A model generated the notes under the pieces. It saw only the letters and a list, made by a program, of their open reading frames with translations, ran no database searches and was not told the DNA's origin. From NCBI GenBank assembly GCA_964552675.1, contig CAZKHJ010000009.1:32033-96032 (forward strand): a stretch of DNA of 64,000 nucleotides, written 5' to 3'. How positions within the stretch are numbered: the stretch's first letter is position 1; the number at the start of each line of letters is the position of its first letter. Shown here piece after piece: positions 1 to 7,834 of the stretch. The stretch comes from Sulfurimicrobium sp964552675. GTDB taxonomy: Bacteria; Pseudomonadota; Gammaproteobacteria; Burkholderiales; Sulfuricellaceae. Position numbers and translations under genes: made by a program.

Positions 1-1
1 A

Positions 2-727
2 GGGTGCTTGATTCCGTTGCTGTTGCCGCATCTGGCGCTGGCTGCCGATGCCGGCTTCCCGGCGCTTACCAGTACCCCTGCGCCTGGTGGCGGCCAGACC
101 TATTCCCTCAGTATCCAGACCCTGCTGTTCCTCACCGCGCTGACTTTCCTGCCCGCGATCCTGCTCATGATGACGGCATTCACCCGCATCGTTATCGTGC
201 TCTCGCTATTGCGTCAGGCCATGGGAACCATGCAGTCGCCGCCTAATCAGGTTGTGGTGGGAATGTCGCTGTTTCTGACGTTCTTTGTCATGGCGCCGGT
301 TTTCGACAAAATTTATACGGAAGCCTACCTTCCCTATGATCAAAAGAAGATCGAACTCACCACGGCGCTGGAGAAAGGTGCGGAGCCGCTCAAGACCTTC
401 ATGTTGCGTCAGACGCGCCAGGAAGATCTGGCACTGTTCGTGAAACTCTCCAACAGCAAGCCATTAAGCGGGCCGGAGGCCGTACCCCTGAAAGTCCTGG
501 TTCCTGCCTACGTTACCAGCGAGCTCAAAACCGCCTTTCAGATCGGCTTCCTGGTGTTCATCCCGTTTCTCATCATTGACATGGTGGTGGCGAGTGTCCT
601 GATGTCGATGGGTATGATGATGCTGTCGCCGGTGATGATTTCCCTTCCCTTCAAGCTGATGCTGTTCGTGCTGGTCGATGGCTGGGCGCTCATCATGGCT
701 TCGCTGGTGCAGAGCTTCTACCTATGA
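2..727 (+). CDS. fliP: Flagellar export protein FliP, 5' end outside window
   Basis: FliP is an inner-membrane core subunit of the flagellar type III export gate, assembling with FliQ and FliR. The visible 239+ residues begin inside a hydrophobic signal segment (LLLPHLALAADAG), as expected for FliP, which has a cleaved signal peptide. FliP-typical stretches follow: TLLFLTALTFLPAILLMMT, TRIVIVLSLLRQAMG, and the C-terminal hydrophobic pair around IGFLVFIPFLIIDMVVAS and LPFKLMLFVLVDGW. The TTG at position 8 is unlikely to be the real start because it would leave a truncated signal peptide; the frame is open to the window edge. The stop overlaps the fliQ start (ATGA). Identity is secure, the start is not visible. 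Confidence 0.95.
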   Translation, partial: GCLIPLLLPHLALAADAGFPALTSTPAPGGGQTYSLSIQTLLFLTALTFLPAILLMMTAFTRIVIVLSLLRQAMGTMQSPPNQVVVGMSLFLTFFVMAPVFDKIYTEAYLPYDQKKIELTTALEKGAEPLKTFMLRQTRQEDLALFVKLSNSKPLSGPEAVPLKVLVPAYVTSELKTAFQIGFLVFIPFLIIDMVVASVLMSMGMMMLSPVMISLPFKLMLFVLVDGWALIMASLVQSFYL

Positions 728-993
728 CGCCGGAAACTGTCATGACCATTGGTCGTCAGGCGCTCGAACTGACGATTGTTGTCTCGGCGCCGATATTGCT
801 GGCTGCGCTGGTGACCGGCCTGCTGGTGAGTATTTTCCAGGCAGCGACCCAGATCAATGAAATGACGCTTTCCTTCATTCCCAAGCTGCTGGTGATGTTT
901 CTGGTGATGATCCTGGCTGGCCCATGGATGCTCAGCATGATGGTTGATTACATGCGCCAGCTTTTTACCAGTATTCCCGGCATTATCAGTTAG
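724..993 (+). CDS. fliQ: Flagellar export protein FliQ
   Basis: This 89-residue protein with two hydrophobic hairpin segments (about residues 15-40 and 52-72) matches FliQ, a small inner-membrane subunit of the flagellar type III export gate. Family-typical features are the N-terminal MTPETVMTIGRQALE, the central VSIFQAATQINEMTLSFIPK and a length of about 89 aa. Its ATG overlaps the fliP stop codon, so translation is probably coupled. Position between fliP and fliR is the standard order and supports the call. Confidence 0.97.
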   Translation: MTPETVMTIGRQALELTIVVSAPILLAALVTGLLVSIFQAATQINEMTLSFIPKLLVMFLVMILAGPWMLSMMVDYMRQLFTSIPGIIS

Positions 994-1005
994 CGTTGTC
1001 TGGGC

Positions 1006-1791
1006 ATGCTGACTGTCACCTACGCCCAACTCAGCGCCTGGCTGACAGCTTTTCTCTGGCCCTTGTTCCGCATTGGCGCGCTGATCGCCAGTTCCCCCAT
1101 CCTGGGTAACCCGGCTTTCCCGCCGCGTGCCAAAATCGGCCTGGCAGTGGCGATTACCCTGGTCATTGCGCCCACATTGGGCTCCCTGCCGCAGGTGGAG
1201 CCGGGTTCGGCAGCTGGTTTGCTGACCCTGGCGCAACAGGTAGTGATCGGCGTGGCGATGGGATTGGCGATGCGGATCGTTTTTGTCGCGGTGGAAATGG
1301 CGGGCAATATTATCGCCTTGCAAATGGGTCTGGGCTTCGCCACTTTTTTCGATCCGGTGAATTCGGCCCAGGTGCCAGTGGTGGGGCAGTTTCTGGGCCT
1401 GCTGTTTACACTGGTGTTTCTGGCGCTGAACGGCCACTTGCTGATGATTGAAGTGCTGGCGGACAGTTTTCGAATTTTCCCCATCACTGCCCAACCGGCC
1501 TCTGCGCTGGGCTGGAAAACCCTGGCGGACTGGGGAGGGGAGATTTTTCGTGCCGGCCTGCTCCTGTCTTTGCCCATGGTCGCGGCACTGCTGATCGCCA
1601 ATATCTCCATCGGCATCATGACCCGGGCTGCGCCGCAACTGAATATCTTTGCCGTGGGCTTCCCGATCACGCTGGCTGCGGGTTTCATGGTGCTGTTCGT
1701 GACCCTGCCCTATATGGTGCCACTGTTCGAACGCATGGCGCATGAGGGTTTGCGCATGATGCTCCAGGTGATTCATGCATTGCGTGCATAG
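1006..1791 (+). CDS. fliR: Flagellar export protein FliR
   Basis: A 261-residue polytopic membrane protein matching FliR, the third component of the FliPQR export gate. Typical motifs are the N-terminal LTAFLWPLFRIGALIASSP, the ALQMGLGFATFFDP-type segment after residue 100 and AAPQLNIFAVGFP near residue 210. It starts 12 nt after the fliQ stop, so fliP-fliQ-fliR form one transcription unit. No flhB follows; the flagellar cluster ends here and a ribonucleotide reductase begins 54 nt later. Length and motifs are normal for the family. Confidence 0.97.
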   Translation: MLTVTYAQLSAWLTAFLWPLFRIGALIASSPILGNPAFPPRAKIGLAVAITLVIAPTLGSLPQVEPGSAAGLLTLAQQVVIGVAMGLAMRIVFVAVEMAGNIIALQMGLGFATFFDPVNSAQVPVVGQFLGLLFTLVFLALNGHLLMIEVLADSFRIFPITAQPASALGWKTLADWGGEIFRAGLLLSLPMVAALLIANISIGIMTRAAPQLNIFAVGFPITLAAGFMVLFVTLPYMVPLFERMAHEGLRMMLQVIHALRA

Positions 1792-1845
1792 TGCCGCTTT
1801 ATTTTTCCGGTTAGGGGCCGATATATCACTTGAAGGAGGTGTGCC

Positions 1846-2067
1846 ATGGTTAACATACTGGACTTGTGCTCCGGCAAGTGGGAGCAGGAAATGGGGGGCG
1901 ACGCCGAGTGGGAAGTCGTCTGTACCGGATGGCATCCCGATACGCAGCACCCGGTGCCGCATCCTGGCCTGGCCCAGCGGACGGTTGAACCGCTTGCCGT
2001 GATGATGCCGCCGGAACTGCTGGGACGCGACCTGGACGAGTTTCTGGACAGGATGCAGAACTTCTGA
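1846..2067 (+). CDS. Small protein preceding ribonucleotide reductase
   Basis: A 73-residue acidic, cysteine-containing small protein that I do not recognise as a named family. Its start is supported by a near-perfect Shine-Dalgarno sequence (AAGGAGGTG) five bases before the ATG. It ends two bases before the TTG start of the class II ribonucleotide reductase, so the two genes are almost certainly co-translated. The only notable elements are two Cys residues near the N-terminus (LDLCSG, VVCTGW) and a Pro/His-rich middle; no membrane segment or signal peptide is visible. An accessory or regulatory role for the reductase is a guess from position alone. Confidence 0.75.
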   Translation: MVNILDLCSGKWEQEMGGDAEWEVVCTGWHPDTQHPVPHPGLAQRTVEPLAVMMPPELLGRDLDEFLDRMQNF

Positions 2068-2069
2068 GC

Positions 2070-3893
2070 TTGCTTGATCATCTGAGTGAGCCGGTTGCAG
2101 CGGCGATCTGGGAAGCGAAATACCGCTACCGTGAAAGCGGCGTGCCTCAAGAGCACAGCATTGAGGATACGTGGCAGCGGGTAGCGCATGCCCTGGCCGC
2201 AGCAGAGGTATCCCGACCTGCGTACTGGGAGGCGCAATTTCATGCGCTGCTGCAGGATTTCAGATTTCTTCCCGGTGGCCGCATTCTGGCCGGCGCAGGC
2301 ACCCGCCACAATCTTACCCTGTTCAACTGCTTTGTGATGGGCGCAGTCGAGGATTCCATTACGGGCATTTTCGAGGCGCTGAAGGAGAGCGCGCTGACCC
2401 TGCAACAGGGCGGCGGAATCGGGCTCGATTTTTCCACCCTGCGGCCGCAGGGCATGGTGGCGCGAGGCGTGGGTGTTGCAGCGAGCGGACCGCTGTCTTT
2501 CATGCATGTCTGGGACAGCATGTGTGCCACCATCCTGTCCACTGGTGCACGGCGCGGTGCCATGATGGCGACGCTGCGCTGCGATCATCCCGATATCGAG
2601 GCATTTGTCGAGGCCAAGCGTGATGGATTGTTCCTGCATCACTTCAACCTCTCGGTGCTGGTAAGCGATGCCTTGATGGTTGCCGTGGAGCAGGATGCGG
2701 AATGGCCGTTGCTGTTTCCTCTGGGCGAAGGCGAAGCGGCATCCGGCGAGATTGTCTGGCGTCGCTGGTCCGGCATGGCCGCACCACAGCCTTGCAGCGT
2801 GGTCAGAAAAATCGGCGCACGGGCCTTGTGGCACAGGATCATGTCAGCGGCTTACGATTGTGCCGAGCCGGGTGTGATTTTCATCGACCGCGTCAACCGC
2901 AGCAACAATCTCTGGTATTGCGAGCATCTCAGCGCGACCAACCCCTGCGGTGAAATCCCCTTGCCCGCCTATGGCGCCTGCAATCTGGGTTCACTCAATC
3001 TGACCCGCTTCGTGCGTTATCCTTTTACACCCCACGCCAGGCTGGATATGGACGCCATCAGTGCTGCCGCAGCGCTGGCCACGCGCATGCTGGATAATGT
3101 GTATGAGGTCTCGCGCTTTCCGCTACAAAAGCAGGCTGAAACCGCACTGGCCTCACGCCGCCTCGGGCTGGGCCTGACCGGACTGGCCGATGCCCTGATC
3201 ATGCTGGATATCCCTTATGGCAGCACCAAATCATTGCACCTTGCCGGGGAGGTGATGGCGTGCATCTCACATGCCGCGTATCGAAGCTCGATTCAGCTGG
3301 CCAGGGAGAAAGGGGGCTTCCCCCGGCTGGAAGTGGAAAAATATTTGCAGGGGGAATACGTGCGTGCCCTGCCTGAGGACATCCGGCAAGGCATCGGCCA
3401 GTATGGGATTCGCAACAGCCACCTCACCGCCATTGCGCCGACCGGGACGATCAGCCTGCTGGCAGGCAATGTCTCCAGCGGACTTGAGCCGGTTTACGAT
3501 TGGCATTACCAGCGCAAGGTACGAGGCGCGGATGGGCGGCTGGCCATCTTTGACATGCAGGACGCCGCCTACCGCCAATACATCACGCGGCATGGGGAAG
3601 ACGTGTCGTTGCCGAAATCATTTGTGCGCGTGGCGGAAATATCTCCCCAAGCCCATCTTGGCATGCAGGCGGCGCTCCAGGCCCATGTCGATAATGCGAT
3701 TTCCAAGACCATCAATGTTGCCGGGGACATGGGCTTTGCGGATTTCAGCAGCCTGTACCGGCTGGCTTACGAGCGTGGCTTGAAGGGATGTACCGCATTT
3801 CGCCCCAACGCGGTTACCGGGCAGGTGCTGGTGGCAGGGGGCGGGATGGGGCCGGAACGCCAATGCTGTAGCATTGAACGCGAGGCGGACTAG
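2070..3893 (+). CDS. nrdJ: Adenosylcobalamin-dependent (class II) ribonucleotide reductase
   Basis: Reduces ribonucleotides to deoxyribonucleotides using an adenosylcobalamin-generated thiyl radical, so it needs neither oxygen nor a radical-storing small subunit. At 607 aa it is a compact class II enzyme. The three catalytic cysteines expected from class II structures are visible: C87 (FNCF), the thiyl cysteine C293 in NPCGE, and C304 (ACNLGS), 11 residues later. The C-terminus carries an adjacent Cys pair (QCCSIE) suited to thiol relay. The start is a TTG two bases after the preceding small gene; the N-terminal SEPVAAAIWEAKYR is family-typical, so an internal start is unlikely. No nrdB-like gene or cobalamin riboswitch lies nearby. 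Confidence 0.93.
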   Translation: MLDHLSEPVAAAIWEAKYRYRESGVPQEHSIEDTWQRVAHALAAAEVSRPAYWEAQFHALLQDFRFLPGGRILAGAGTRHNLTLFNCFVMGAVEDSITGIFEALKESALTLQQGGGIGLDFSTLRPQGMVARGVGVAASGPLSFMHVWDSMCATILSTGARRGAMMATLRCDHPDIEAFVEAKRDGLFLHHFNLSVLVSDALMVAVEQDAEWPLLFPLGEGEAASGEIVWRRWSGMAAPQPCSVVRKIGARALWHRIMSAAYDCAEPGVIFIDRVNRSNNLWYCEHLSATNPCGEIPLPAYGACNLGSLNLTRFVRYPFTPHARLDMDAISAAAALATRMLDNVYEVSRFPLQKQAETALASRRLGLGLTGLADALIMLDIPYGSTKSLHLAGEVMACISHAAYRSSIQLAREKGGFPRLEVEKYLQGEYVRALPEDIRQGIGQYGIRNSHLTAIAPTGTISLLAGNVSSGLEPVYDWHYQRKVRGADGRLAIFDMQDAAYRQYITRHGEDVSLPKSFVRVAEISPQAHLGMQAALQAHVDNAISKTINVAGDMGFADFSSLYRLAYERGLKGCTAFRPNAVTGQVLVAGGGMGPERQCCSIEREAD

Positions 3894-3918
3894 GCGGGTG
3901 GCCGGGCCGGGCATACTG

Positions 3919-3945
3919 TTGCAAGCCCTGATAATCGGTTAAACT
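3919..3945 (+). promoter_or_regulatory. Candidate sigma70 promoter for dapA-bamC
   Basis: In the 78-nt gap before dapA there is a TTGCAA (-35-like) and a TAAACT (-10-like) separated by 15 nt, about 26 nt upstream of the ATG. The spacing is shorter than optimal, so this is tentative. It is the only promoter-like pair I see in this gap. Confidence 0.3.
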
Positions 3946-3971
3946 GCACATTTTTTGCGGGAATTGGCTTC

Positions 3972-4847
3972 ATGCTTAAAGGCAGTCTGGTGGCGATTGT
4001 GACGCCCATGCACGACGACGGTGGCCTGGATCTGGAGCGGCTGCGCGCGCTGATCGATTTTCATGTCGCGGAAGGTACCGACGGTATCGTGGTGGTCGGC
4101 ACCACGGGCGAGTCGCCAACCGTGAATTACGACGAACATTGCCAACTGATCCGCGTGACCGTGGAACAGGTGGCCGGAAGGGTTCCGGTCATTGCCGGAA
4201 CCGGGGCCAACTCGACCAGCGAGGCCATCGAGTTGACCCGCTGCGCCAAAGAGGCCGGGGCGAGCGCCTGTCTGCTGGTGACTCCCTACTACAACAAGCC
4301 TACCCAGGAAGGTTTGTACCGCCACTTCAAGGCAGTTGCCGAGGCGGTGGATATTCCCCAGATTCTCTACAACGTTCCCGGCCGCACGGCCTGTGACCTG
4401 TCCAACGACACCGTGCTGCGCCTTGCGCAGATTCCCAATATCATCGGCATCAAGGATGCCACCGGCAACCTGGAGCGCGGCACGGATCTGATCCTGCGCG
4501 CCCCGGCTGATTTTGCGCTGTATTCCGGTGATGATGCCAGTGCCCTGGCGTTCATGCTGCTCGGCGGCCATGGCGTGATTTCCGTGACGGCCAATGCCGC
4601 GCCGCGCAAGATGCATGAAATGTGCATGGCGGCATTTCGCGGTGACTTGGCCACGGCTCGGGCGATAAACGCCAAACTGTTCGGCTTGCATCAGAAACTG
4701 TTCGTTGAGGCCAACCCGATTCCAGTGAAATGGGTGATGGCACGGATGGGGCGTATCGGCGATGGCATCCGCTTGCCCTTGACCCCACTCTCTGCTGCCC
4801 ACCATGATGTCCTTAATGCGGCAATGCGCCAGGCTGAATTGATCTGA
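3972..4847 (+). CDS. dapA: 4-Hydroxy-tetrahydrodipicolinate synthase
   Basis: Condenses pyruvate with aspartate semialdehyde in the first committed step of lysine and meso-diaminopimelate synthesis (cytoplasmic TIM barrel). The 291-aa length is standard. The Schiff-base lysine is K161 (IIGIKDATG), the catalytic tyrosine Y133 sits in ILYNVPGRT with R138 binding the aspartate semialdehyde carboxylate, and the TTGESPT motif lies at 44-50. A GGGA ribosome-binding site precedes the ATG. bamC follows after 8 nt, the dapA-bamC pairing known from other proteobacteria. Confidence 0.97.
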   Translation: MLKGSLVAIVTPMHDDGGLDLERLRALIDFHVAEGTDGIVVVGTTGESPTVNYDEHCQLIRVTVEQVAGRVPVIAGTGANSTSEAIELTRCAKEAGASACLLVTPYYNKPTQEGLYRHFKAVAEAVDIPQILYNVPGRTACDLSNDTVLRLAQIPNIIGIKDATGNLERGTDLILRAPADFALYSGDDASALAFMLLGGHGVISVTANAAPRKMHEMCMAAFRGDLATARAINAKLFGLHQKLFVEANPIPVKWVMARMGRIGDGIRLPLTPLSAAHHDVLNAAMRQAELI

Positions 4848-4855
4848 AGGGATAT

Positions 4856-5989
4856 ATGAAGTTTCGCAAACTCGTTCTACCGTTGACTCTGCTGGCGCTT
4901 CTCGGCGGCTGCAGTTCCATGTCTTTCCTTGAAGGAAAGAAAATCGATTACAAATCGGCTGGCAAGGTGCCGCCGCTGGAAGTGCCGCCGGATCTGACCG
5001 CCCCTTCTTCAGACAGCAAGTTCGTGGTGCCGGATGTGAATCCGCAGGGGAGCGCCACTTATTCGGCCTATAGCCGCGAACGCACCGGGCAGCCCCAGGC
5101 GGCAGGCACCAGTTTGCTGCCCAGCCTTGACAAGGTGACGGTTGAACGCACCGGCAATCAGCGCTGGCTGGCGGTGCGCGCCACACCGGAGCAGGTGTGG
5201 CCGGTGGTGAAAGAATTCTGGCAGGAACTGGGATTCATCATCAAGACGGAAACACCCGAATCGGGTGTGATGGAAACCGACTGGGCCGAGGATCGCGCCA
5301 AGATTCCCCAGGATTTGATCCGCAACACGCTGGGCAAGGTGATTGACGGCCTGTATTCCACCGCCGAGCGCGATAAATTCCGTACCCGCCTGGAGCGTGG
5401 AACCGAAAACGGCGTGACCGAAATCTACATCAGCCACCGCGGCATGGTGGAAGTGATCGAAGGTGGCGATGGCGGCAACCGCACGGTGTGGCAGCCCCGC
5501 CCTGCCGATGCCGGGCTGGAAGCCGAAATGCTGCGCCGCCTGATGGTGCGATTCGGTGTGGAAGAGACACGCGCCCAGACCCAGATCGCGAGCGCGGCGG
5601 CGGTGGAGCGCGCCAAACTGGGTGCAGCCCAGGATGGCGTACAAACCCTGACCGTGCTTGATCCTTTTGACCGTGCCTGGCGCCGGGTTGGTTTGGCGCT
5701 GGATCGAATCGGCTTTACCGTGGTCGACCGTGACCGCTCTACAGGGGTCTATTTCGTGCGCTATGCCGACCCCGAAATCGACGGCAAAAAAGCAGAAAAA
5801 GGCTGGCTCTCCAAGCTGGCCTTCTGGAGCAGCGATGAAAGCAGAAAGATACGCCAGGAACAGTATCGCATCCTGGTGACACAGAATGCCGAGGTGTGCC
5901 TGGTTCGCGTGCAAAACAAGGACGGCAAGGCCGAAGCTTCGGAAACTGCTGGAAAAATCCTCAAGCTGCTGCATGAACAGCTGAAGTAA
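4856..5989 (+). CDS. bamC: Outer-membrane assembly lipoprotein BamC
   Basis: BamC is a lipoprotein subunit of the beta-barrel assembly machine. The 377-aa protein has a lipoprotein signal peptide with the lipobox ending at C19 (LLGGCSSM), then the extended BamC N-terminal region (DYKSAGKVPPLEVPPDLTAP) that in E. coli contacts BamD, and two helix-grip domains (about residues 100-220 and 250-375). It lies directly behind dapA, the same order as in E. coli where it was called nlpB. Its stop overlaps the start of the next gene by one base. Confidence 0.93.
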   Translation: MKFRKLVLPLTLLALLGGCSSMSFLEGKKIDYKSAGKVPPLEVPPDLTAPSSDSKFVVPDVNPQGSATYSAYSRERTGQPQAAGTSLLPSLDKVTVERTGNQRWLAVRATPEQVWPVVKEFWQELGFIIKTETPESGVMETDWAEDRAKIPQDLIRNTLGKVIDGLYSTAERDKFRTRLERGTENGVTEIYISHRGMVEVIEGGDGGNRTVWQPRPADAGLEAEMLRRLMVRFGVEETRAQTQIASAAAVERAKLGAAQDGVQTLTVLDPFDRAWRRVGLALDRIGFTVVDRDRSTGVYFVRYADPEIDGKKAEKGWLSKLAFWSSDESRKIRQEQYRILVTQNAEVCLVRVQNKDGKAEASETAGKILKLLHEQLK

Positions 5990-6756
5990 TGCGCTTTGCC
6001 TCGCTCGGTAGCGGCAGCCGTGGCAACGCGCTGGTGGTGGAGGCAGGAAAGACCAGGGTGATGCTGGATTGTGGTTTCGCCGTGCGTGAAACCACACAGC
6101 GCCTGGCACGGCTGGAACTGACCCCCGAGCGTATCAGTGCAGTGGTGGTGACCCACGAGCACACAGACCACATTGGCGGTGTTGCCGCCTTCGCGCGAAA
6201 ATTCAATCTTCCGGTATGGCTTAGCCATGGCACTTATAGCCATGCCATGGCGCAATTCAGGGACAGCCAGCCTATCCATGTTTTTGATAGCCATGAACGT
6301 TTTGTCATTGGCGAGATGGAAATCGAGCCTTTCCCCGTGCCGCACGACGCCCGCGAACCGGCACAATTCGTGTTCGGCGATGGTGTGCGCCGGTTGGGTG
6401 TGCTGACCGATGCCGGTTGCTCCACGCCTCATATCGAAGCGGTGCTGAGCCGTTGCCATGCGCTGGTGCTGGAATGCAATCACGATGCGCAAATGCTGCA
6501 AAACGGGCCCTATCCGCCAGGCCTGAAGCAGCGTGTTGCCGGCCGTTTCGGCCACCTGGACAACGAGGCGGCGGCCAGCCTGCTGGCAAAGCTCGATAAC
6601 AGCCTGCTGCAGCACCTGGTGGCAGCGCATCTGAGCGACAAGAACAATCGGCCTGACCTGGCGCGGCGGGCCTTGAGCCGGGCATTGAATTGTGAATCAG
6701 AATGGATTGGGATCGCCGGCCAGGAAACGGGGTTTGACTGGCGGCAGATTGCTTAG
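5989..6756 (+). CDS. Metallo-beta-lactamase-fold hydrolase, YycJ/WalJ-like
   Basis: A 255-aa metallo-hydrolase of the beta-lactamase fold. The zinc-binding motif THEHTDHIGG occupies residues 55-64; an N-terminal SLGSGSRGNALVVE start, a following DCGF strand, and later ECNHD and HLSDKNN histidine motifs match the YycJ/WalJ group of probable nucleases. Its ATG overlaps the bamC stop (TAATG), so it is co-translated with bamC. The substrate cannot be read from sequence. It runs convergently into the lipoprotein gene with a shared bidirectional terminator between them. Confidence 0.85.
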   Translation: MRFASLGSGSRGNALVVEAGKTRVMLDCGFAVRETTQRLARLELTPERISAVVVTHEHTDHIGGVAAFARKFNLPVWLSHGTYSHAMAQFRDSQPIHVFDSHERFVIGEMEIEPFPVPHDAREPAQFVFGDGVRRLGVLTDAGCSTPHIEAVLSRCHALVLECNHDAQMLQNGPYPPGLKQRVAGRFGHLDNEAAASLLAKLDNSLLQHLVAAHLSDKNNRPDLARRALSRALNCESEWIGIAGQETGFDWRQIA

Positions 6757-6822
6757 GATTTGTTCAGGAAGGGCTGGCGCTCATTTCGTGGCGGGAGCGA
6801 CCGCTCAAAAGTGAGCAGGAAT

Positions 6823-6850
6823 AAAAAAACCGGCCCGAAGGCCGGTTTTT
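6823..6850. terminator. Bidirectional intrinsic terminator
   Basis: A stem of CCGGC/GCCGG around a 6-nt loop, flanked by an A-run on the left and a T-run on the right, so it can end transcription from both the hydrolase gene and the convergent lipoprotein gene. Confidence 0.85.
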
Positions 6851-6873
6851 CGTGCTCTTGTAAAACCCTGGAA

Positions 6874-7128
6874 TTACTTGGCCGGGGCAGCAGCAGGAGC
6901 GGCAGCGTCAGCAGCAGGAGCAGCCGGGGCAGCAGCAGGAGCGGCAGCGTCAGCAGCAGGAGCGGCCGGGGCAGCAGCGTCAGCAGCTGGGGCAGCAGGA
7001 GCGGGAGCAGGAGCCGGAGCTTCAACGGCCGGGGCAGGAGCGGGAGCAGGAGCCGGAGCTTCTTCTTTTTTGCCACAGGCAGACAGAGACAGGGCCAGCA
7101 GAGCGGCGAGCAGTACGGAGTGTTTCAT
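6874..7128 (-). CDS. Ala/Pro-rich repetitive small lipoprotein
   Basis: An 84-residue predicted lipoprotein: a signal peptide with lipobox LSLSAC (C18), a GKKEE linker, then a low-complexity tail of APAPA runs and a repeated unit of the type APAADAA. A ribosome-binding site (AGGGA) precedes the ATG. The tail encodes no recognisable fold and is likely an extended periplasmic spacer or an envelope linker; similar Ala/Pro lipoproteins are common in betaproteobacteria and mostly uncharacterised. The underlying short-unit DNA repeat makes copy-number variation between strains likely. The plus-strand frame opposite it is also open but is only a reflection of the repeat. Confidence 0.8.
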   Translation of the reverse strand: MKHSVLLAALLALSLSACGKKEEAPAPAPAPAPAVEAPAPAPAPAAPAADAAAPAAPAADAAAPAAAPAAPAADAAAPAAAPAK

Positions 7129-7325
7129 GCTTTAATTCCCTTTTGAAAATTTTCAGAATATAAAAATCGGTTATTCCAAAGTTGGGGCGCCAACCGACCG
7201 CAGTATTCTACCAATATTTACGGACTTTGCCAGCCCTTCGGGTTGAATATTTATGCTAATTAAGAAACTTAGGGATAAATATTCATGAACTTTATGTCAT
7301 AAGTCTGTTTTTTTTGCTGAATGGA

Positions 7326-7829
7326 CTACAGACCCAGGGTTGTGGGGGGGGCAGCCGGCTCTGACGCTTCCAGGATTTCGTTGAAGCGCCGTGCCAGTTC
7401 CAGCGCACCATCCTTGTCATTCAGCGCCAGCAGGGCGCGCGGGTGATCGTAATGGAAACGGTGCAGGTAATGGTCATTATCGGCAATGATAAAGGGATCG
7501 CTCACGTTCCGTGCCTCATCGGTGGTCTGGTAGATGCTGATGGCATGGCTGAACTGCCTGAGCAGATTCATCATGCGCGGGCATTCCCGTGTCAGGTAGT
7601 CGGTGTCGTGCAAAACGACGGTGAGCCGGTTGGTGCGGCTGCGGAGGAGAAAGTTTTGCAGCAACTCGATTCTTGCGGCGCTGTTGTAGCCGCTGCCGCG
7701 CAGGTTGTGGTCAAAAACGCGCAGCGTGCGGCGTGCCTGTGAAATCACGCTGTTGATGGCCTGCTCGTAGTCGAGCTGCCCCTCGATTTTGTGGTGTTCT
7801 GGCGTTGCAGTCGGGTCGGCGTCAGGCAT
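7326..7829 (-). CDS. Conserved hypothetical protein, PLD-like fold suspected
   Basis: A 167-aa soluble protein. The start at 7829 (MPDADP) is preferred because it has a GGGG ribosome-binding site and begins 5 nt after the stop of the upstream cupin gene; a longer frame to 7868 would overlap that gene. The middle (FDHNLRGSGYNSAARIELL, LTVVLHDTDYL, FIIADNDHYLHRFHYD) resembles phospholipase-D-like folds, but the catalytic HxK motif is absent, so no enzymatic activity is claimed. It is probably in one operon with the ribosomal oxygenase. Confidence 0.75.
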   Translation of the reverse strand: MPDADPTATPEHHKIEGQLDYEQAINSVISQARRTLRVFDHNLRGSGYNSAARIELLQNFLLRSRTNRLTVVLHDTDYLTRECPRMMNLLRQFSHAISIYQTTDEARNVSDPFIIADNDHYLHRFHYDHPRALLALNDKDGALELARRFNEILEASEPAAPPTTLGL

Positions 7830-7834
7830 CGCAT

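Noticed and set aside
718..1962. 414-aa minus-strand open frame across fliQ-fliR
   Set aside because: Gln/His/Arg-rich antisense shadow of the flagellar genes with no start signal or family motif.
6760..7146. Ser/Gly/Arg-rich plus-strand frame over the lipoprotein
   Set aside because: Mirror of the short-unit repeat in the Ala/Pro lipoprotein gene, which has the signal peptide, lipobox and ribosome-binding site.
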